NCBI GenBank assembly: GCA_910578765.1
Contig: CAJTRW010000035.1
Coordinates: forward strand, 1-16,844
DNA from: an uncultured Christensenella sp.
GTDB taxonomy: Bacteria; Bacillota; Clostridia; Christensenellales; Borkfalkiaceae
DNA: 16,844 nt
Reading direction: 5' to 3'
In this document: positions 13,986-16,844 of the stretch, piece by piece
How positions within the stretch are numbered: position 1 is the first letter of the stretch
How the letters are laid out: every line of letters starts with the position of its first letter
The notes under the pieces: model-generated
Seen by the model: only the letters and a program-made list of their open reading frames with translations
Database searches by the model: none
Told to the model about the DNA's origin: nothing
Made by a program: the position numbers and the translations under genes

Positions 13986-14145
13986 GAATAATGTTTTACA
14001 GACAAAATTGCCCCCTGCAAGGGCGAACTTGGCTACTTGTAGCCTAGTGAGATATGGATATACTCCGAATATCCTGTTTGTCCGTCCGAGAGGTGCTGTT
14101 TGATGTTGCCTTGTCTTGTCCTTTTGCTTCGCATTTGCTTGCCGA

Positions 14146-14301
14146 TTAAGGCGGTCTTATTTGAGAAACAAATTTGCTTGCTTGCAAGGGCAAATTTGCG
14201 CCGAAAACAAAAAGCGTGTAGTTTTTTAGCTTGCTATAAAACCGTGCGTAAAGCGCACGCCCACACGGTTTACTGTGTGGGAATATGCTTTTTATTGTCA
14301 T
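14146..14301 (-). CDS. Small ORF of unknown function with strong ribosome binding site
   Basis: 51 codons begin at ATG 14301 with GGAGG 8 nt upstream, the best Shine-Dalgarno in the window. The peptide starts MTIKSIFPHSKPCGRALYA and is basic. Part of it is read through the two hairpins at 14243-14281, which casts doubt on a protein role; it could be a leader peptide of a lost element gene. Confidence 0.3.
   Translation of the reverse strand: MTIKSIFPHSKPCGRALYARFYSKLKNYTLFVFGANLPLQASKFVSQIRPP
14243..14281. repeat. Two adjacent hairpins
   Basis: CGTGCG/CGCACG (14243-14248 with 14254-14259) is directly followed by CCCACAC/GTGTGGG (14260-14266 with 14275-14281). Neither is followed by a T run, so they are not plain terminators. 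Confidence 0.5.
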
Positions 14302-14747
14302 TGCGTTTACCTCCGTTTGAGAACAATTAATATCTTCGCCCACGCAAGAAAGAGTGGAATAGACACCGTAAAAAAGGCGCGAAAAAAACCGCTGATAACT
14401 TCTTGTATCACCGACTTCTAACCGTGTTTAGCAACATAATGTGCTCTATGATGGTTGGTCATTCTATTAAGTTAGAGAATTGATTTTAGTGCCGTTTTCC
14501 GAAAAAATCGTACACTTATAAAAGCCTATCACGGCTTACGAATTTTGCGTAACAAAACAAAACTTACGCCCTTTCCGTAAGCTAAGGCACGGGCGGCTAT
14601 ACTGCCCAAACCTTCCGCGTCCATGAGCTGTCGCTCATTGCGGAATCTGCCGAATTACACTACTGTGGTATGCTGACAGTATAAAGTCAATAGATTTTCA
14701 AAACAAATGTTTGCGATTTTTGGAAAGTTTTGTCGAAAAGCGACTTT

Positions 14748-16097
14748 CTAAAATTCAACGGTAAACTTACTGCCCTCGCCAAGCGTGCTTTCGACGCTTA
14801 TTTTCCATCCCGACTTTTGGCATATCTTTTTGGCAACGGCAAGTCCCAAACCAAAGCCGCCGTTTTTACCGTTGTGCGATTTGTCAACCGTGAAAAAGCG
14901 AGAAAATACTTTGCTCATATTTTCTTCCGCAATGCCTATTCCCGTATCTTCAACAGTCAGCCCTTGATAGTTGAGCGTAACCGTTATACTGCCGCCGTCC
15001 TTATTGTATTTAATGGCGTTTCGCACGAGATTTCCGAAGATTTCGCTTAATCGTTCGTGTCTGCTCATTACGATTACGTTATCGTCTATTTTTTCCGTTA
15101 TCGTAATATTCCTTTTGTCCGCTTCGGGTTTCAATGCGGCAATCGTTTCTTTTGCAAGCGCGGAAAAGTCCACTTCGTAAGGGGGTAAATCGTCATTGTC
15201 GATTTCGCTGTAATTGATGATACAGGCAATCAAATTTGTAAGGCGTTCGCTCTGCGTGAGTATTGTTTTATACGCTGTTTTCGTTTGGCTTTCGGTCATA
15301 CCACCCGCCTGTAACAATTCGGCGTAGCCGTGAATAGATGTGAGCGGCGTATTCATCTCGTGCGTTACGTTAGAAATAAATTCGTCCTTTGAAACACGCG
15401 CTTTTTCCACAAGCTCTTTTTCCGATTGTATCTCGCTCATTTGCCTTTGAATGTTGCGATTGCGCTCGTTGAGAATATCGGCTACGGGTTTGAGTTCGGA
15501 ATATTTGCTTGTAACTTGCGAATTGTTCGCGGCATCGCTTGCAAGTTTTTTTACGGGCGTTAAGATAAAGTGCGTTGATACAAAGGCTATAACGGCGCAC
15601 AATATTATAACCAAGATGAAGAAATATAGGAGAATAGGCAATGATTTTGCAAAAATACTCCAATCGGTATCGGTGAATATAGCAATCCGCACTAAAAATT
15701 GTCCGTCGAAGTTTTTGCAAAAGTACACCATATTTTTACCGAGCGTAGAACTGCCGCGCACGGCAAAGCCTTCTCCGTCGAAAATGGCGTCTTTTATTTC
15801 CGATCTGTCTGAATGATTTTCCAAATCGTCTTCGGCAATACTGTCGGCAAGTACGTTACCCTGCGCGTCCATAAACGTAACCCTTGCGCCGTTCAATTTT
15901 TCCGAAAAGGCGGCGGCGTTTTGTTCGTTCAAATCGTCCAAATTCAAAGTTTCATCAAAGCTGTTCATATAAACGCGCAAATATTCTTTGCTGTCGTCTA
16001 TGGACGATTTATAATAAACTTGCGTTGCCGCAAAAGAAAAGACAAAAAGACAGGCAAACGTAATTCCAAGCGATAAAATCCAAATGCGCCATTTCAT
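14748..16097 (-). CDS. Membrane sensor histidine kinase of a two-component system
   Basis: The 449 residues have one membrane segment at about 5-27, an extracytoplasmic sensor loop (28-152), a second membrane segment (153-175), then a short HAMP-like linker (ILTPVKKLA). The dimerisation box FISNVTHEMNTPLTSIHGYAEL holds the phospho-acceptor H246. The ATPase has the N box (EIFGNLVRNAIKYNKDGG), G1 (VEDTGIGIAEEN), the F box (FSRFF) and G2 (GGFGLGLAVAKKI). The ATG overlaps the regulator stop (ATGA), so translation is coupled. The signal is unknown; I see no reason to call it VanS or another named kinase. Confidence 0.93.
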   Translation of the reverse strand: MKWRIWILSLGITFACLFVFSFAATQVYYKSSIDDSKEYLRVYMNSFDETLNLDDLNEQNAAAFSEKLNGARVTFMDAQGNVLADSIAEDDLENHSDRSEIKDAIFDGEGFAVRGSSTLGKNMVYFCKNFDGQFLVRIAIFTDTDWSIFAKSLPILLYFFILVIILCAVIAFVSTHFILTPVKKLASDAANNSQVTSKYSELKPVADILNERNRNIQRQMSEIQSEKELVEKARVSKDEFISNVTHEMNTPLTSIHGYAELLQAGGMTESQTKTAYKTILTQSERLTNLIACIINYSEIDNDDLPPYEVDFSALAKETIAALKPEADKRNITITEKIDDNVIVMSRHERLSEIFGNLVRNAIKYNKDGGSITVTLNYQGLTVEDTGIGIAEENMSKVFSRFFTVDKSHNGKNGGFGLGLAVAKKICQKSGWKISVESTLGEGSKFTVEF

Positions 16098-16735
16098 AAT
16101 TTGTACCCCACACCGAATATCGTTTCAATCTTTACGCCGAGCTTGCGAAGACGGGCAACGTGATTGTCGAGTGTTCGCGTTTCGCCTACGTCGTACCCCC
16201 AAACTTCGCATAAAAGTTTTTCACGGGATAAAACTTTTCCGTGATTTTCCATAAAATATTTTAACAGCTCAAATTCTTTATGGTTGAGCGATACTTCTGT
16301 GCCGTCGATTTCGCAGACGAAAGTTTCAGAGTTCAGCGTAACATTACCAACCGACAAAACGCTTTGTCGCTGTTTTCCGCGCAATCTTGCGTTTACTCTT
16401 GCCGTAAGTTCCAATACGGAAAAAGGCTTTGCGATATAATCGTCCGCGCCCATATTCAAACCGTTTACCTTATCTTCTTCCTTTGATAGTGCGGAGAGCA
16501 TAATACAGCTTACGGCAGGAAATTTCTCTTTGATAAAACGCAGAGCGTCTAAACCGCTTCCGTCGGGTAACATTATATCAAGCAATGCAACGTCCGGCTG
16601 TTCCTTGTTCAGAGCGTCCAAAAAAGATTTTAAGGTCGAAAATGCCTTGAAATCCAATCCGTTCATTTCGAGCGCAACTTTTATAAGTCCGCAAATGCTT
16701 GTATCGTCTTCTAAAATAAATACTTTGCCTTTCAT
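16094..16735 (-). CDS. OmpR/PhoB-family response regulator
   Basis: The 213 residues comprise a receiver (1-115) with acidic pair D10/D11, phospho-acceptor D53 (LLDIMLPDG), S81 and K103 (AKPF), then a winged-helix DNA-binding domain (about 125-213) with the usual EFELLKYFMENHGKVLSREKL recognition region and C-terminal GVGYKL. AAGGTG lies a few bases before the ATG at 16735. Upstream is an extended -10 (TGATATAAT at 16761-16753). It forms an operon with the downstream kinase and probably controls itself or the gene starting beyond the right edge. Confidence 0.95.
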   Translation of the reverse strand: MKGKVFILEDDTSICGLIKVALEMNGLDFKAFSTLKSFLDALNKEQPDVALLDIMLPDGSGLDALRFIKEKFPAVSCIMLSALSKEEDKVNGLNMGADDYIAKPFSVLELTARVNARLRGKQRQSVLSVGNVTLNSETFVCEIDGTEVSLNHKEFELLKYFMENHGKVLSREKLLCEVWGYDVGETRTLDNHVARLRKLGVKIETIFGVGYKL

Positions 16736-16752
16736 AAAATCACCTTGCTTTA

Positions 16753-16761
16753 ATTATATCA
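16753..16761 (-). promoter_or_regulatory. Extended -10 promoter of the two-component operon
   Basis: On the minus strand TGATATAAT is an extended -10. The -35 region (TTTATT at 17-bp spacing) is poor, consistent with a weak or regulator-dependent promoter. Confidence 0.5.
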
Positions 16762-16799
16762 TTTTTTGTTTGATAAATAAAGTGTTGAGAATATGCCGC

Positions 16800-16844
16800 T
16801 TGTAATAAAATTGTAATATCAACCAAATCTGCCGTTGATATAAT
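16800..16844 (+). promoter_or_regulatory. Direct repeat and extended -10 at right edge: candidate regulator-controlled promoter
   Basis: TTGTAATA at 16800-16807 is repeated at 16811-16818, a period of 11 bp. The last bases, 16836-16844, read TGATATAAT, an extended -10 on the plus strand. Tandem half-sites one helical turn apart next to the -35 position are how OmpR-type regulators bind. The gene served would be divergent from the two-component operon and outside the window. Confidence 0.4.

Larger units (their letters stand above)
13990..14745. other. Non-coding remnant between recombinase and sensor kinase
   Basis: I see no intact gene apart from one small candidate (14146-14301). It holds two adjacent hairpins (14243-14281) and short, out-of-frame fragments. 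The stretch 14360-14745 shows no gene or clear motif. It is probably debris of the same mobile element as the recombinase. Confidence 0.5.

Noticed and set aside
14748..16735. VanR/VanS identity for the two-component pair
   Set aside because: The nearby Tn1549-type recombinase makes it tempting, but there are no van ligase or peptidase genes and the motifs are common to all OmpR-type systems.
1..16844. A reverse transcriptase for the DGR within the window
   Set aside because: I looked through the reading frames for YxDD, SQ-type and other RT motifs and for a small avd-like helical gene. None was found, so the enzyme must be elsewhere.

Overview
The window reads as a Gram-positive, Clostridia-like chromosome, probably from an uncultured gut lineage. 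The reasons are clear sigma-A promoters, a serine recombinase remnant of the Tn1549/TndX type, a C-lectin-like surface protein of the DUF6273 kind, and a B. subtilis-like rdgB-yfcE gene pair. The taxonomic guess is inference; the gene calls rest on visible motifs.

Left region (1-4950): this is the exciting part. A large secreted surface protein is encoded on the minus strand (3138 to beyond position 1). It contains a 116-bp variable repeat (VR, 1773-1888). About 2.5 kb away, on the plus strand, lie three tandem non-coding 116-bp copies of the same module (3942-4057, 4190-4305, 4435-4550). The third copy is the template for the VR: 10 of its 30 adenines are replaced in the VR, against 1 of its 86 other bases, with no indels. 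That is the adenine-specific signature of a diversity-generating retroelement (DGR). Each template repeat (TR) has its own sigma-A-like promoter at a fixed distance. No reverse transcriptase is encoded in the window, so the array looks like a remote bank of templates serving at least three target genes with an enzyme supplied from elsewhere. Upstream of the surface gene is a promoter-RNA-terminator unit with a 13-nt alternative (antiterminator-like) pairing. A structured, possibly terminator-ended RNA follows the third template. Genome-type palindromic repeats (GTCATTCTGA...) flank the array.

Middle region (4976-12997): ordinary housekeeping genes. They are a polytopic membrane protein, a convergent Na+/phosphate cotransporter with a PhoU domain, then trmL, rdgB, a YfcE-type phosphodiesterase, a hypothetical membrane protein and a phosphoglucomutase. 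Convincing terminators follow three of the transcription units. Three genes (5014, 8446, 8977) have the -10 box only 6-9 nt before the ATG and no Shine-Dalgarno sequence, so their mRNAs are probably leaderless.

Right region (12998-16844): a decayed serine recombinase and non-coding debris of a mobile element, followed by a two-component system (OmpR-type regulator and histidine kinase, overlapping by ATGA) read leftward. At the right edge, an 11-bp-spaced direct repeat and an extended -10 suggest a regulator-controlled gene starting just outside the window.
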